A DNA stretch of 64,000 nucleotides from Ascarosepion bandense (GCA_037127315.1 JBBBDQ010001293.1:2765001-2829000), one strand, 5' to 3'; shown: positions 1 through 10,530, counted from the stretch's first letter. A program made the numbers and translations. The notes: a model not told the origin generated them from the sequence alone.

Positions 1-22
1 CTATCTATCTATCTCAGTCACC

Positions 23-80
<58 letters not shown>

Positions 81-88
81 CAGTCACC

Positions 89-130
<42 letters not shown>

Positions 131-151
131 CAGTCACCTTATCTATCTATC

Positions 152-212
<61 letters not shown>

Positions 213-222
213 CCAGTCACCC

Positions 223-284
<62 letters not shown>

Positions 285-292
285 CAGTCACC

Positions 293-350
<58 letters not shown>

Positions 351-358
351 CAGTCACC

Positions 359-412
<54 letters not shown>

Positions 413-420
413 CAGTCACC

Positions 421-478
<58 letters not shown>

Positions 479-486
479 CAGTCACC

Positions 487-548
<62 letters not shown>

Positions 549-556
549 CAGTCACC

Positions 557-614
<58 letters not shown>

Positions 615-622
615 CAGTCACC

Positions 623-662
<40 letters not shown>

Positions 663-663
663 G

Positions 664-696
<33 letters not shown>

Positions 697-735
697 CAGT
701 CACCTTATCTATCTATCTATCTATCTATTTATCTA
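1..735. repeat. ATCT microsatellite with periodic CAGTCACC spacers
   Basis: Almost pure (ATCT)n runs are broken by the same short spacer, CTCAGTCACCTT, with CAGTCACC starting near 15, 81, 131, 214, 285, 351, 413, 479, 549, 615 and 697. Spacing is 50-83 bases, most often 62-70. The array is therefore a minisatellite with a unit of about 66 bases made of a tetranucleotide tract plus spacer. One spacer (near 214) carries extra C residues. The array is cut by the left window edge. Confidence 0.97.
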
Positions 736-1500
736 AGTGTGCGTATTTCATTCAGCCATGATCTTTCCGGATGGTTACGTTTTCAAGGCTCTGAGTCTTA
801 AGTATAATAAGTTTCAAGTAGAATTACCTCTACTTTTCGGGATATTTAATTGTAAAACTGAAATTATTTTCAGATGTCAGTTTTTGAGGCAATTATTTGA
901 ATTTTTGCTTAAAAGTCGTTATTTCATGGCAGAAATTTATTTGAATGCATTTATTTATATGTATTAAGCAATGCTTTTTATTTCAACCAGAGCTCACACC
1001 CGATATGCCACATACACAAAGTTAAATCACCCTCGTCTCCTTCCTATTCCATTGGAAAGACGGAAGTTTTACACAGAAACTTAATTTGAATTATGGAAAT
1101 AGCTCCTGAGAGGTTGCTTCCTTGATCACGATAATCTTAACCACTTTATGTATTGAACCAAACGTTATCTATCCTACATTTTCTCCGAAGATGCACTCAT
1201 TACTTCTTCATTTTATCCCCTCACTTCAACCTCACTCAGTAAAGCGTCACTTTGAGTTTGGTTTGGGACTTGTATGGAATTATATACTGGGCAATCTTTT
1301 CACAGATGAAGAAGGGACTTGAAGTAATAGAAATCTGGTTATATCAACATATGTAAACAAATTTCATACACCCCGAAAATAGATTAATTATTACTGCACA
1401 GAACTGCAAATGTACGAATCAGGAGAAATTAAAATCGATTACATCCTGTCATTCCAGTGGGTCTAAATCTTATCTTATATTGAAAGAAAAGGAAGTAATT
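736..1500. other. AT-rich DNA without recognised feature
   Basis: Frames of 66-76 codons occur here, but their composition is AT-driven and no domain, repeat or splice pattern was recognised. Confidence 0.5.
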
Positions 1501-1665
1501 GTTTGAATTAATTTGCGCAAGGGTGTTATAAAGGCATTTTTTCTAATTTTCACCCAATACAAGGCCCAAGAGCCATTTTTAGATTTATTATATGGTGTTG
1601 TATTAGTGTAAGAAATAGCAAGGTGTGAAGCTATTGGGTCTATGCAGGATAGATAATGGAGTTAT
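1500..1665 (+). repeat. Dispersed repeat, copy 1 (CCCAATACAA family)
   Basis: The motifs CACCCAATACAAGGC, AGAGCC and CTATGCAGGATAGATAA recur in the same order at 3110-3240. This marks a dispersed repeat of unknown class rather than unique sequence. Confidence 0.55.
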
Positions 1666-1701
1666 AGCGTAGTCATATAGCGTAGTAATATAGCGTAGTA
1701 A
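1663..1701. repeat. 13-bp tandem repeat, three units
   Basis: Three consecutive units of TATAGCGTAGTMA lie at 1663-1675, 1676-1688 and 1689-1701. The first differs from the other two by one base. Confidence 0.9.
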
Positions 1702-2039
1702 ATGATACTACTCTCTGCAAAATATCTGTATTGAAATCTTAATAATATTCGTTTAAAGGCACGGTCCACCAGCGGACGGGAAATCAAGCTCTCCTATCAT
1801 TCTGAAGATGAGATTCTGATCTCGAAATATTAATGAATAATAAATAGATAATACCTAACACATTCTTTACCTTCGTTTATTTTACTAAACGCATTGTGAT
1901 AACCTTCAAATACCTACCCATACACCTTATATTCACAATGCTTCAAACAAATTACAAAATTTTCCATTAATTAATTATTCAAGTTATGAATTGGAAACAT
2001 CATAAACAAGAAAGCCGAGAAATTAAAATGTCTATGAAT

Positions 2040-2460
2040 GTTTCAACCGACGAAGGCAAGTGCCAAGCAGAAATCCGAAAGTGAATTAGAATATTGAAAT
2101 ATGACTTCCGAAATCCCAAGAAAGCTTTAAGAAACAGAAAATTTAATTAGAAACAAAGAAAGAAAAAAAGTCAAACTTCTATGCAATAGCAATATTCTTA
2201 TATAGCAGTGGATGCTGGAAATATCTTCCTAGACTAGACGAAGAGGAAACTTGAGGTTACAGAGATAAGTTTCTCCATGAGGATGCTGCAAAGATTTAGG
2301 GAAATCGGAACCAAAAAAACACTCAGAAAGACACAGCTGAACACAGTTGAAATTTCTACGGCACATAATGAGAAAAGAAGACTTGAAGAATTTGACACTC
2401 ATAGAACATTGAATACAAGAACAATAGAGTGAAAAAACGAATAACCGACCTAACCTTATC
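2040..2460 (+). pseudogene. RTE-like LINE, 3' part of ORF, degraded
   Basis: Translation in shifting frames recovers the C-terminal landmarks seen in the better copy at 26.7-27.6 kb: a KRKLEVTE block, a MRMLQ block and an NEKRRLEE block matching MRKEGLEN. The reading frame is broken many times. The fragment is interrupted at about 2460 by an opposite-strand copy of the same family and appears to resume near 2701. Confidence 0.65.
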
Positions 2461-2700
2461 TTTTATATGCCGTGTTACTTCAGGGCTGGGAGATCATGGG
2501 TCTCCACAATTTCTTGTCATTTATAGCTTTTAATAAATTTTGTCTTTTTGTCATCTCTTCGAAATCTTGCTCCGCTATCCATATAGTCAAGCTCGCCAGA
2601 CAGGTTATGCGTTGTTCTCCTTTGTCCGTTTTGTCTTTAATCTGTCCTGTAAGTATCAGATTTTCCAAACCTTCTTTTCTCATTATGTGGCCTTGAATTT
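2461..2700 (-). pseudogene. RTE-like LINE 3' terminus inserted in antisense
   Basis: The minus strand reads MRKEGLENLILTGQI, then a tail region with AEQDFEEMTKRQNLL and KLWRPMI. This is the C-terminal end of the RTE-like ORF followed by its 3' end near 2461. The 67-codon stretch is open. It is 5'-truncated, as target-primed LINE insertions usually are. It splits the plus-strand copy of the same family, so it is the younger insertion. Confidence 0.75.
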
Positions 2701-2860
2701 TGCCCTGTCAAGTTTTTGTAAATAGTTGGCTGAACGTGGAATGATTGAGATAGTAAAGGAGAAATACTATATCGAGCGTTAGAGGATATGAAGTTGTGGA
2801 GGGCCATAACCGTTTGCGTCTTGAAGAGATACGGCATATAAAAGAAGATATGCAAACTTC
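2701..2860 (+). pseudogene. RTE-like LINE 3' terminus, continuation
   Basis: It resumes the plus-strand element with VNSWLN, then the 3' signature GTTGTGGAGGGCCATAACCG and GATACGGCATATAAAAGAAG. The same ending is seen at 15.13, 20.86 and 28.55 kb. It is the 3' half of the copy split at 2461. Confidence 0.65.
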
Positions 2861-2889
2861 GAAGACTAAACTATCGCCCGGCTCACACT

Positions 2890-3050
2890 CCATCCATGTC
2901 TATTGAACAGGTGAAGAGGCTCATCCCTTGTTCCCAGTTTAGGATGTGGTTTCCGGCTTTCTCTTTTCCAATCTTTTCATTCTTACGTAGCTCCCTGTGC
3001 TTTAGTGAAGTTACCGCCTTGCTTGGGGTGATATGATTAAAAAAAATATT
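2890..3050 (+). repeat. CR1/Jockey-like LINE 3' end with A tail
   Basis: It ends in CCTTGCTTGGGGTGATATGA followed by an A tract, the 3' terminus shared with the LINE fragments at 5.7, 14.1 and 20.6 kb and, inverted, at 34.1, 44.5, 46.4, 48.4 and 53.7 kb. The 5' side is shared closely with the copy at 20.6 kb (CTATTGAAC, GGTGAAGAGGCTCAT), so these two come from the same subfamily. Confidence 0.8.
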
Positions 3051-3109
3051 TTGACCGATCAAATTGATTTAATGAAGTGCTGGCATTTTGTACTCACTTA
3101 TCGACTCGA

Positions 3110-3245
3110 CGCAAACTTTTTCTAAGATATCTTTTAATACGAATGTTTACCCAATACAAAACAAAAGAGCCGCTCAAAGCAGGTATTATTGTTAGATGAG
3201 TGATGTGAAGTTCCTGAGGTTATGCAGGAAAGATAACGGTTCATC
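3110..3245 (+). repeat. Dispersed repeat, copy 2 (CCCAATACAA family)
   Basis: Same order of motifs as 1500-1665: TACCCAATACAAAACAAAAG, GAGCC and TATGCAGGAAAGATAACGG. The two copies are in direct orientation about 1.6 kb apart. Confidence 0.55.
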
Positions 3246-3394
3246 TTAGAATTGAAGTGGTCAATATTTTAGTGATGGAGAAAAGATGATGCCGAGAGTC
3301 TGTTTCACAATGTGGGAGCTGGTCGAGTAAAACCTCTTTCTGATTTACGAAGAGAATAAGAAGGATTCAACCAAGGTGCAAAGATGAGGGCTAT

Positions 3395-3500
3395 CTAGAA
3401 CATAGCTAGTCATAACACACATACCATCGAAATATCGATAGAAAAGCGAGGGATGAGCAATGTTTTGTCTGTGGCGAAAGTAAAAGCAGTCTCTGATGAG
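3395..3500 (-). pseudogene. CR1/Jockey-like LINE ORF2 C-terminal scrap
   Basis: The minus strand gives AHPSLFYRYFDGMC. This corresponds to the block VASLCLFYKYFHGFC in the well-preserved ORF at 34.3-34.9 kb. Only this block is readable; flanking frames are broken. Confidence 0.5.
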
Positions 3501-3624
3501 TTTCGAACTCGGGTCACTGATTCCGTTTTCGATGTCAGTTCGCAACTAATATTTATATGTAAACACGAAAAACTGAAAAATAAATTACGATATGCCGGTC
3601 GAACATTGTGTCTTTTATTATTTA

Positions 3625-4283
3625 CTAGTATCATGGCCCGGCGTTGACCGTGCAGATCAGAACATTTTAGTAGGAGATGTTGGAACGCAAAGTTTACAAT
3701 CAAATCTCGTGAGGCAATGATGTTTATAATATTAAATGGATAAATTCCTAAAACTCGGTTATATAAAAAATAATTCTATAAAAATTGTTAAATAACTTGG
3801 ACTTAAATAATTAAATTAATCATTGGCACGTTTTTTACATATTCTGTTTTTGTTTGAAAAAACACTTTTTTAAAAATATTTCTTTTGTTTCAAAATTCCG
3901 GGGGAAAATATTCACATTTTTTTGTTGATCAAATGAATTTTTAAAACGCCGGAATGAAAATTAAATATAAAGGTCTATTTTTCTTTTTGTTTTTCTTTAA
4001 TAAAAAGAATATTTTAGTCGCGTTTTACACGTGTGACTTGATTTCTGTGAGATAATTTAGTAACCATCTTAGATTTTAGATGTTTTATGGAGCAAATGTA
4101 AACAATCGGCTCCATTGGCCAAAAAGTGCAAAAGGGAAAATTACTGAACTTAAAACTCAAAAAGTATGTGTCGACCTGTAGATATGTGTCCCTAGAAAGT
4201 TTGAATGGCGTAGCTTAAAAAATGTAGGCGTGCATAGGGAACAGTCACACACAGACTCACAGATTGCCTTTTATATATATAGA
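3625..4283 (-). mobile_element. Non-autonomous Helitron, family 1
   Basis: Read on the minus strand the element begins TCTATATATATAAAAGGCAA and ends CAACGCCGGGCCATGATACTAG, with T following the terminal CTAG. A 5' TC, a 3' CTRR end, a GC-rich near-palindromic segment about 10 bases upstream of the end and no terminal inverted repeats or target duplication are Helitron hallmarks. It is about 659 bp long with no helicase or Rep coding sequence, so it would need a helper. Confidence 0.75.
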
Positions 4284-4733
4284 ATGTTATGTAATATATG
4301 TATCTGTCCATTGGGTGATGGCATTTGGTTTTCAGAAGGACACAATTAACAACCGACATTGTGTTTTTGGCACTTACACAAATTTATTATTTGTATACAA
4401 GATCTACATATCCACACGTTTATTTATTATTTTATTGTCTACCTTTCACTCATACTCCGTGTTTTACAAATATATATATATATATATATTTGTAAGGTGC
4501 GATCGATGAATTGTCGTCTAAAATATGAAAAAATGAAAATAAAACTGACATTTCATTTCAACAAATATATTTACTAAAATTAAACAAAAATTTCTTGAAA
4601 TACTAAAGAGTAACTTTATTGGATAAAATCGCTATTTGCTTCAACCACAGCCTCATGATAATTTCAGAATCTTCTGAAAAGTCTTCTGGACATAGACTAT
4701 CATAACCATTAGTTTGTACAACTTATCAATACA

Positions 4734-5255
4734 TAGAGGGTGTCCATAAAGTCCGTGAACTTTAAAAAAATTATAACATCATTTGTATTTGTGATAGAAA
4801 TAATCTGTAACAATGTTATAAAATGTAATGTACCTAAATTTAAGTACAGTTATTGAATAATTCTTTACAAAATTTGCAACAAATTTTAAAGAAGTGAAAA
4901 AATATTTTCTTTTTTTCAGAATCAATTTGATCCATGGCTTCAACTGAGGAGATTTTTATGAGGACACGTGAAAACAATTGTGCATGCAACCAAACCTAAT
5001 TCATTAGAAGATTTGAAAGCTAAAATAACTAATGTGAAGTCAGGCAATACTTCAAATGTTTTCCGTGAACTTCAAATTCGTATTACCCTTTGTATTGCTA
5101 ATGATGGAGAACAAGTGGAAACTTAAAGAAAATTTCAATAAAACCCTAAAAATATAGATTTACTTCGTTCTAATCCTTTTTACGAATTACTTCTATCGCA
5201 AATACAAATAAAGTTATAAATTTCTTAAAGTGTACACAAAATTTATGGACACCTA
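4734..5255 (+). mobile_element. Internally deleted mariner/Tc1-type element
   Basis: The ends are long imperfect inverted repeats of about 75-80 bases: GGGTGTCCATAAAGTCCGTG on the left and, reading inward from the right, AGGTGTCCATAAATTTTGTG. Both continue into TTTGTATTTGYGATAGAARTAAT. TA dinucleotides lie at both edges, as expected for this superfamily. The interior (about 4925-5130) gives transposase C-terminal debris, including SLEDLKAKIT and RITLCIANDGE in different frames. At about 520 bp it is a deletion derivative (MITE-like). Confidence 0.85.
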
Positions 5256-5339
5256 TATATATATATATCAAATTCTATTTTTAGAGGATGCCTGTATTTA
5301 AGCGATTTATAAATGGTGAACACGTTTTTCACCATTTAT

Positions 5340-5400
5340 TTTAACATATCACCTGAAGAGGAACAGTGTTGTTCTGAAATATGAACATTTTTGTGTAGTG
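5340..5400 (+). repeat. Dispersed element 3' flank with CACCTGAAGAGG motif
   Basis: The pattern CACCTGAAGAGGAACAG followed by TTCTGAAATATG resembles the (A)CCTGAAGAAGG...GAAACGT pattern at 28.37, 17.33 (inverted) and 31.49 kb (inverted). Element class is not determined. Confidence 0.35.
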
Positions 5401-5528
5401 ATATTATGCTTTTATAAACGATAATAATAACAAAATTACAATGTTAAGCTCTACTCTGTATCGAGCACTCTTTATAAAAGTAAATGCTTAAACAGTAGGT
5501 TTTTAATCTACGTGTTTTTTCACTTTTG

Positions 5529-5529
<1 letters not shown>

Positions 5530-5576
<47 letters not shown>

Positions 5577-5605
5577 AGAGAGAGAGAGAGAGAGACTGAA
5601 AGAGA
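5530..5605. repeat. (TA)n-(GA)n microsatellite
   Basis: A run of about 20 TA units passes directly into AAGAGAGAGAG. A similar TA plus GAGA junction lies at 5885-5930, and both are followed by a related CACCTCTCTCTCTC segment, so the block may be duplicated. Confidence 0.95.
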
Positions 5606-5689
5606 AAGAGAGAAAGTGATAGAAAGAATAACAGTGAGAGTGATATTGATTCCTTGGTCACCTCTCTCTCTCTTTCTCTACCTATATAT

Positions 5690-5885
5690 ATATCCTCCTA
5701 TCACACTAACTCCCAATTATTCTCAGAACACTCTCATCTACCCAACCCTCATTCTCGGTATCCTTACCCGCCTATCACCCACCCTCTGACATTTCCTATA
5801 TTTAATCATCCTTTCTCCACTCTACGTAGCCCCCTGCGCAGTAGTGGCAGTGACATGCCTTGCTCGGGGTGAAATGCTTATAAAA
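5690..5885 (+). repeat. CR1/Jockey-like LINE 3' end
   Basis: This 3' untranslated tail ends TGCCTTGCTCGGGGTGAAAT then GCTTATAAAAT. It is the direct-strand counterpart of the inverted tails at 34.1 and 44.5 kb (CCCTGCGCAGTAGTGGCAGT shared). It is 5'-truncated and contains no reliable coding sequence. Confidence 0.8.
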
Positions 5886-6087
5886 TATATATATATATAT
5901 AAAGAGAGAGATAGAGAGAAAATGGAAGAGAGAGTAACCGAGAGGGTAAAGTTAATTCCTATCATCATAAACTATCCCTTCTTTCTATGTTTGTCACCTC
6001 TCTCTCTCATTCTCTATCTAACGTTATTACGCGACCTAGGTTTCTACCATGAGTGGTGTCTTCAGGCGATTTGCAATAACTATATAG

Positions 6088-6382
6088 ATAAGTGCCATGT
6101 GCTACACACGCTTGGGCGATCATGTCTCGAAAGAGACATGACTGACTGGGCAGAAGATAATCCGCAGAAGGTTGCCATTGCTTTCTGTGGTAGACTGGTT
6201 GCCGACCAAGGCTATAGAACCCAATCTGTCCTATGATTTAACCCATAACTGAAGGGAAGAGACGGATTAATACCTTTCCCAAGGGTATTGGCGCGTAAGT
6301 GAATGTAAGGAATTCAACTGGAATTCGAACTCGGTTCCCCGATTTCTTGTTCCGAGCCGATATCCACTGCGCCACAAACCTA
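6088..6382 (-). mobile_element. tRNA-derived SINE family A, near full length
   Basis: On the minus strand a tRNA(Arg)-like head is followed by a central domain and a specific 3' half. The head runs GTGGCGCAGTGGATATCGGC (A box), then GAGTTCGAATTCC (B box). The central domain contains ACGCGCCAATACCCTTGGG and GTCTCTTCCCT. The 3' half ends in the palindrome CATGTCTCTTTCGAGACATG and GATCGCCCAAGCGTG. Octopus SINEs with tRNA(Arg)-like heads are known; assignment to them is inference. It lies between 18/20-matching inverted repeats at 6024-6043 and 6376-6395. Confidence 0.88.
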
Positions 6383-6511
6383 GGTTGCGTAATGACTCGT
6401 TTACAAATGGAAAATATTCAAAAGTTCTACAATATAATTGTATTGAACTCTTTTTAATACAAATGTGCACTGGTCTAACCTTATTATGACCAGAAACTAA
6501 GTAATTAAGCA

Positions 6512-6589
<78 letters not shown>
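6512..6589. repeat. (TA)n microsatellite
   Basis: About 38 uninterrupted TA units. Translations of this tract give the IYIYIY frames on the minus strand, which are not genes. Confidence 0.99.
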
Positions 6590-6592
<3 letters not shown>

Positions 6593-7282
6593 AACAAAGA
6601 AACAAAGGAAGTAAGAGAGACACAGAGATACATAGAGACAGAAAGATCGAGTGTTTGTCCTAGAAAGGGTAAAGACAAAGTGTTTTAACGGACGAGCTAA
6701 CATTTTCATTGGGGTTAAATGAAAAGCCTGGTTAAAAGATTAAAGTGGAAATAAAAGTTACATTTCGAAAGCCGAAGCTAATAAATGCACTTCGTTTCTC
6801 TGATAAATCTAAAGGTGATCAAAGCATTAAAGAGGGTGCGTCTTACTGTTCATTATTTACTGTACAAGTGTGTTTTGTGATAACCTTAATACAAAGGTTC
6901 GTACAATTATGTCGCATGGGCCATTGAGTGCATTCTCGAAGCGCACGTGATAGGGTAGAACAGCCGAGGCGTTACCTGCGATAGAAATTACAAATCTGTT
7001 GATCAAACCAGTCCTCGATATTATTAAACTTGTCATGTTTATATAGCTTAGAATAACGATTAACTCCGTGTAGACCTATCCTCCCCTTTATAAACACGTA
7101 CTTATATGTTTTGATTGCATAAACGCTTTGTCTTTTACTTGATAGTCATATATGAGTAAATTATCTATTTTTTAGATATTCGAGAAAAGCACGTGCCTTT
7201 CTTCTGGATTCAAACCGGCGTCTCCTTGATCAGAAGAAACCGTAGTTACAAAACTCCAATTATTTTACAAATCGTTTTGTTT

Positions 7283-7454
7283 ACATTTGAGGTCCTGGGT
7301 ATGAAGGTGAACTGCATCCGGCAGCAAGGCCGCTGATTGGGAGGTTGTGAGGAGCATGGAACCACCTCTTAATTGCTGTTGTTCCCAGGTCCAACCTGAC
7401 CCTGAGTGGTAGAACCTGTTACGGTTCCAGCTGCACACACACATACGCACACAC

Positions 7455-7515
<61 letters not shown>

Positions 7516-7665
7516 CAAAAAGTGAAAGAACATATAGATTAAAAGTGGGGTCAAAACACTATGAAAAAATAAAGACTTTTATAGAAATATATGCATAAAA
7601 ATAGACTTTTATAGAAAAATATACATTTTTGAAGGAAAAAAAATATTACCAGCAATATATTTTTC
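7283..7665 (-). repeat. Unclassified interspersed repeat U, copy 1
   Basis: The segment GGTCCTGGGTATGAAGGTG to GTTCCCAGGTCCAACCTGAC, then GTGGGGTCAAAACACTATGA, is the reverse complement of 18.89-19.23 kb, and parts recur at 52.64-52.83 kb. An (AC)n-(TA)n tract at about 7433-7513 has expanded inside this copy. No coding capacity, tRNA promoter or terminal repeat was recognised. Confidence 0.7.
7433..7513. repeat. (CA)n-(TA)n microsatellite
   Basis: Short CACACA runs grade into about 28 TA units, lying within repeat U. Confidence 0.97.
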
Positions 7666-8114
7666 ATACAAATCTAGAAAACATCTTCAGTTTACGCTTG
7701 AAATACGAAAATGAGCAGATATAAAGATTTTGAGAGTCTATGACGAGTAAAATTTCGCTTAAATATACCATTCAGAGTTGCTTTATCGGCAAAATACTTT
7801 CGTAGTTGTGTTTAAAGCACGTCGGGTCGAACGACGTTTTTCTCTAACCAGGAAGACGCAGATTCGAATTCAACTGTAGTGCTATATAATCAGATTTCTT
7901 GAATATTCAGGCTGGTAGATGAAAATAAATATTCAGTTTAATAAATAAGCGGAGCGTCTATTCGGATATGGGCATCCACAAAAAATAACGTTGAAGTAAT
8001 AAAGATTCTAAGATTAATAAATAAACATTTATCACTCTTTAGAAATAAAAATATAACTATAAAAAGACAACATATATATATATAGTGTATCGAGGCAGCA
8101 GATGATTTTCTAAA

Positions 8115-8250
8115 TATATACTGTTAAATATAACAGAAAATGAATATCTACTATGCTTAATCATCAGCCGTTCGAAACATCGTATTTTGGCTTTAATTTC
8201 AGGTGAAAATAAAGACAAAAATTGTTCAATATTTGGATATATTTTTACTA
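8115..8250. repeat. Dispersed repeat sharing the hairpin arm
   Basis: The segment TGTTAAATATAACAGAAAAT, then CCGTTCGAAACATCG and TTTCAGGTGAAAATAAAG, recurs at 10.38-10.53 kb in direct orientation. The hairpin at 8185-8381 is therefore part of a dispersed family. Confidence 0.65.
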
Positions 8251-8381
8251 TGCTGGTTCTAAGCGTCCGGCTCACGTAAACATGGCTCATATGAGACGAA
8301 AGCTTAGAACCAGCACAGTAAAATAATATCCAAGTATTGAATAATTTTTGTCTTTATTTTCACCTGAAATTAAAGCCAAAA
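8185..8381. repeat. Long inverted repeat (81-bp arms, ~35-bp loop)
   Basis: The left arm 8185-8265 starts TTTTGGCTTTAATTTCAGGT and the right arm 8301-8381 ends CACCTGAAATTAAAGCCAAA. They are reverse complements apart from a few substitutions and small indels. The loop contains GGCTCACGTAAACATGGCTC. It is a foldback element or inverted duplication. Confidence 0.9.
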
Positions 8382-9017
8382 GTTAAAGTTCAAGTTATAT
8401 TTAACGATAAAACAAATTGCAAACATTGTGTCTTCTTATTTTTAATAAAATCCGTTCATACTCACTCGCGTATTATAATTGAAAGATGTAAGAAATGATT
8501 TTGACAGATGATTTTATTATTTATTTCTCGATGTTCTCAAGTGCTTTCAATATCCTTCCGAGATCACCTTCATGAGTGTGAGTTGAGGTAACAGAACAAA
8601 ACCGCAAAACTGTGTGGCTAAAAATTACTGTATATATTCTTGTTTCAAATGTAACAGTTGACAAATTGCTTAGCGTTCATTAAGACGTGAAAATTATCCA
8701 AAATGGAATTTTTTATGTTGTAATGTCATGGTCATGCATGTGTTAAATATGAAAAATCTGTTTTTTGTATAAACAGTTTAGAACGATACTACAGTATTCA
8801 TAGCTGGTTCTATTAAAGTTTTAAGCTTAAGTTATTTTTAAAGAATATTGCCTTGAGAATCTGTAGTTTGCTTTTGTTGTTTTCTTGGTGTAGGATAGTT
8901 GTGTTATCGATCATTCTTTTTTTTTATTGTAAATGTGGACAAAAATGTTATTGTAGATGTGGATGAATGGTCAGACATGTGTAATGTAAGACGTCTTGAT
9001 AATATTTTCGTCTGGTA

Positions 9018-9018
<1 letters not shown>

Positions 9019-9102
<84 letters not shown>
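9019..9102. repeat. (CA)n-(TA)n microsatellite
   Basis: About 20 CA units with one CAAA interruption are followed by about 18 TA units. Minus-strand VCVCVC/IYIYIY frames are artefacts of it. Confidence 0.98.
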
Positions 9103-9105
<3 letters not shown>

Positions 9106-9224
9106 CTATCAGTCTGACATTACTTAACAGTGAAAATGAAATGTTCATTTTTTTTTTTCAATAGAAAAATGTTCACGAGAATACCAGCCACGGTCAAGAC
9201 GCTCCTTTTCAAAACACCGCAAAA

Positions 9225-9265
9225 AAACAAAAAAAAACAAAAAAAAAAAACAAAAACAAAAAAAA
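9225..9265. repeat. A-rich tract with periodic C
   Basis: Runs of 5-10 A are separated by single C residues. It may be a decayed poly-A tail, but no element end was recognised directly upstream. Confidence 0.8.
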
Positions 9266-9324
9266 CAACTTAAGAAGTCAAAACACAAGCAAAAACTATC
9301 AACACCAAAATGAGTGTGCGACCA

Positions 9325-9555
9325 TAGTATTTAGAATGCTTCTGGTGGCTTTCTGACTATGAGATCCGGGTTTGAATTGTCAGAGCGGTGACTTCTTGAA
9401 TATGTCGGAGAGGGAAGATTATCCCAGCTCGGCACATTTGGAATGTCCCTGATACCATAACACGGATTAACCAAAAATTGTGTAGTTAGGAACGTTCAAA
9501 AGACAACAAAAATTGTACTAGCACGAAGTTACAAGTCATCGTGACCGAGGGTTTG
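9325..9555 (+). mobile_element. tRNA-derived SINE family C, degraded
   Basis: A degenerate B box (CCGGGTTTGAATTGTC) is followed by CGGTGACTTCTTGAATAT. The 3' part GTACTAGCACGAAGTTACAA matches GTGCTAGCGTGAAATTACAA in the better copy at 22.48-22.74 kb. The order of motifs is the same in both. Confidence 0.55.
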
Positions 9556-10311
9556 TGGATGCTGGCTTTTTTCAAAACAAAGAAAATCACGTTTGAATAT
9601 GTGCTCTCTATCAGAAAATTTAAGTCACTCAGCATAATTTCACTATAAATCTCCTTGAGTGTGCACACAGGAAAACGAAATAATACTGTTTAAAAAGAAA
9701 CAGAGCCTCTATTCAAATATTCAAAAATTGTAGTAATAATAATAAAAACACGGCTTCATGAATGGTGAGGGACGCGAGGCTGCACGGCTGTATCAGATTA
9801 CGTTTCTAGACCGTATGCAGCCGATTCATCTAACCTAAGCTGTTTTTTGTAGTCTCGTTGCTGAGACAATATCCATAGTAAATAGAAAATATCTATAGAC
9901 AATATCTATAGTAAATAGAAATTTTGGATTGTATCTTGGATTGAATAATTTACAACGTCTACTATAAAATTTAAAATTAAAATTTGTTAATTTTAATTTT
10001 AAATTTTGATGGATTTTCGGACATGTGATTATATGGACTTTTATCTTTCTTTTGGTATGAGGAACCCGCTCCCAGCGTTTCTAAAGTATTTTTGCTAAAC
10101 CCTGTATTTAGTTGATATCGCTGTTTATTTTTTAATTTCTTAAACATTAAATTTAATTTCAACCCGTGTAATTCGAAAACTCTTGCCAAATAAATATGTG
10201 CCTCTCGATACAAATACATTTTTATTGTAATAGGAAAAATATTAGATTTAATAATCCATTAAAAATGGATCCATTCAAAACGTTTACGCATTAAAACTAC
10301 TGTTTAAAATA

Positions 10312-10315
10312 ATTA

Positions 10316-10374
<59 letters not shown>
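10312..10374. repeat. (ATCT)n microsatellite
   Basis: About 15 ATCT units without the CAGTCACC spacer that structures the 1-735 array. Confidence 0.98.
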
Positions 10375-10379
10375 GCATT

Positions 10380-10530
10380 TTTTCTAAACATATATTGTTA
10401 AATATAAGAGACAATGAATGTCTATTATGTTTAATCATGAACCGTTCTAAACATCGTATTTTCGCTTTAATTTCGGGTAAAAATATAGACAAAAATTCTC
10501 CAACATTTGGATATTTTTTTGTCAACACAA
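10380..10530 (+). repeat. Second copy of the 8.1-kb dispersed repeat
   Basis: ATATATTGTTAAATATAAGA, CCGTTCTAAACATCG and ATTTGGATATTTTTTTG match 8115-8250 in the same order. The inverted second arm is absent here. Confidence 0.65.

Noticed and set aside
1..735. CRISPR-like array (regular spacers)
   Set aside because: The regular element is the spacer and the intervening sequence is a tetranucleotide repeat, not unique; context is eukaryotic.
6267..6709. Frames with long IYIYIY runs (118 and 70 codons)
   Set aside because: They are generated by the (TA)n microsatellite fused to SINE A sequence.
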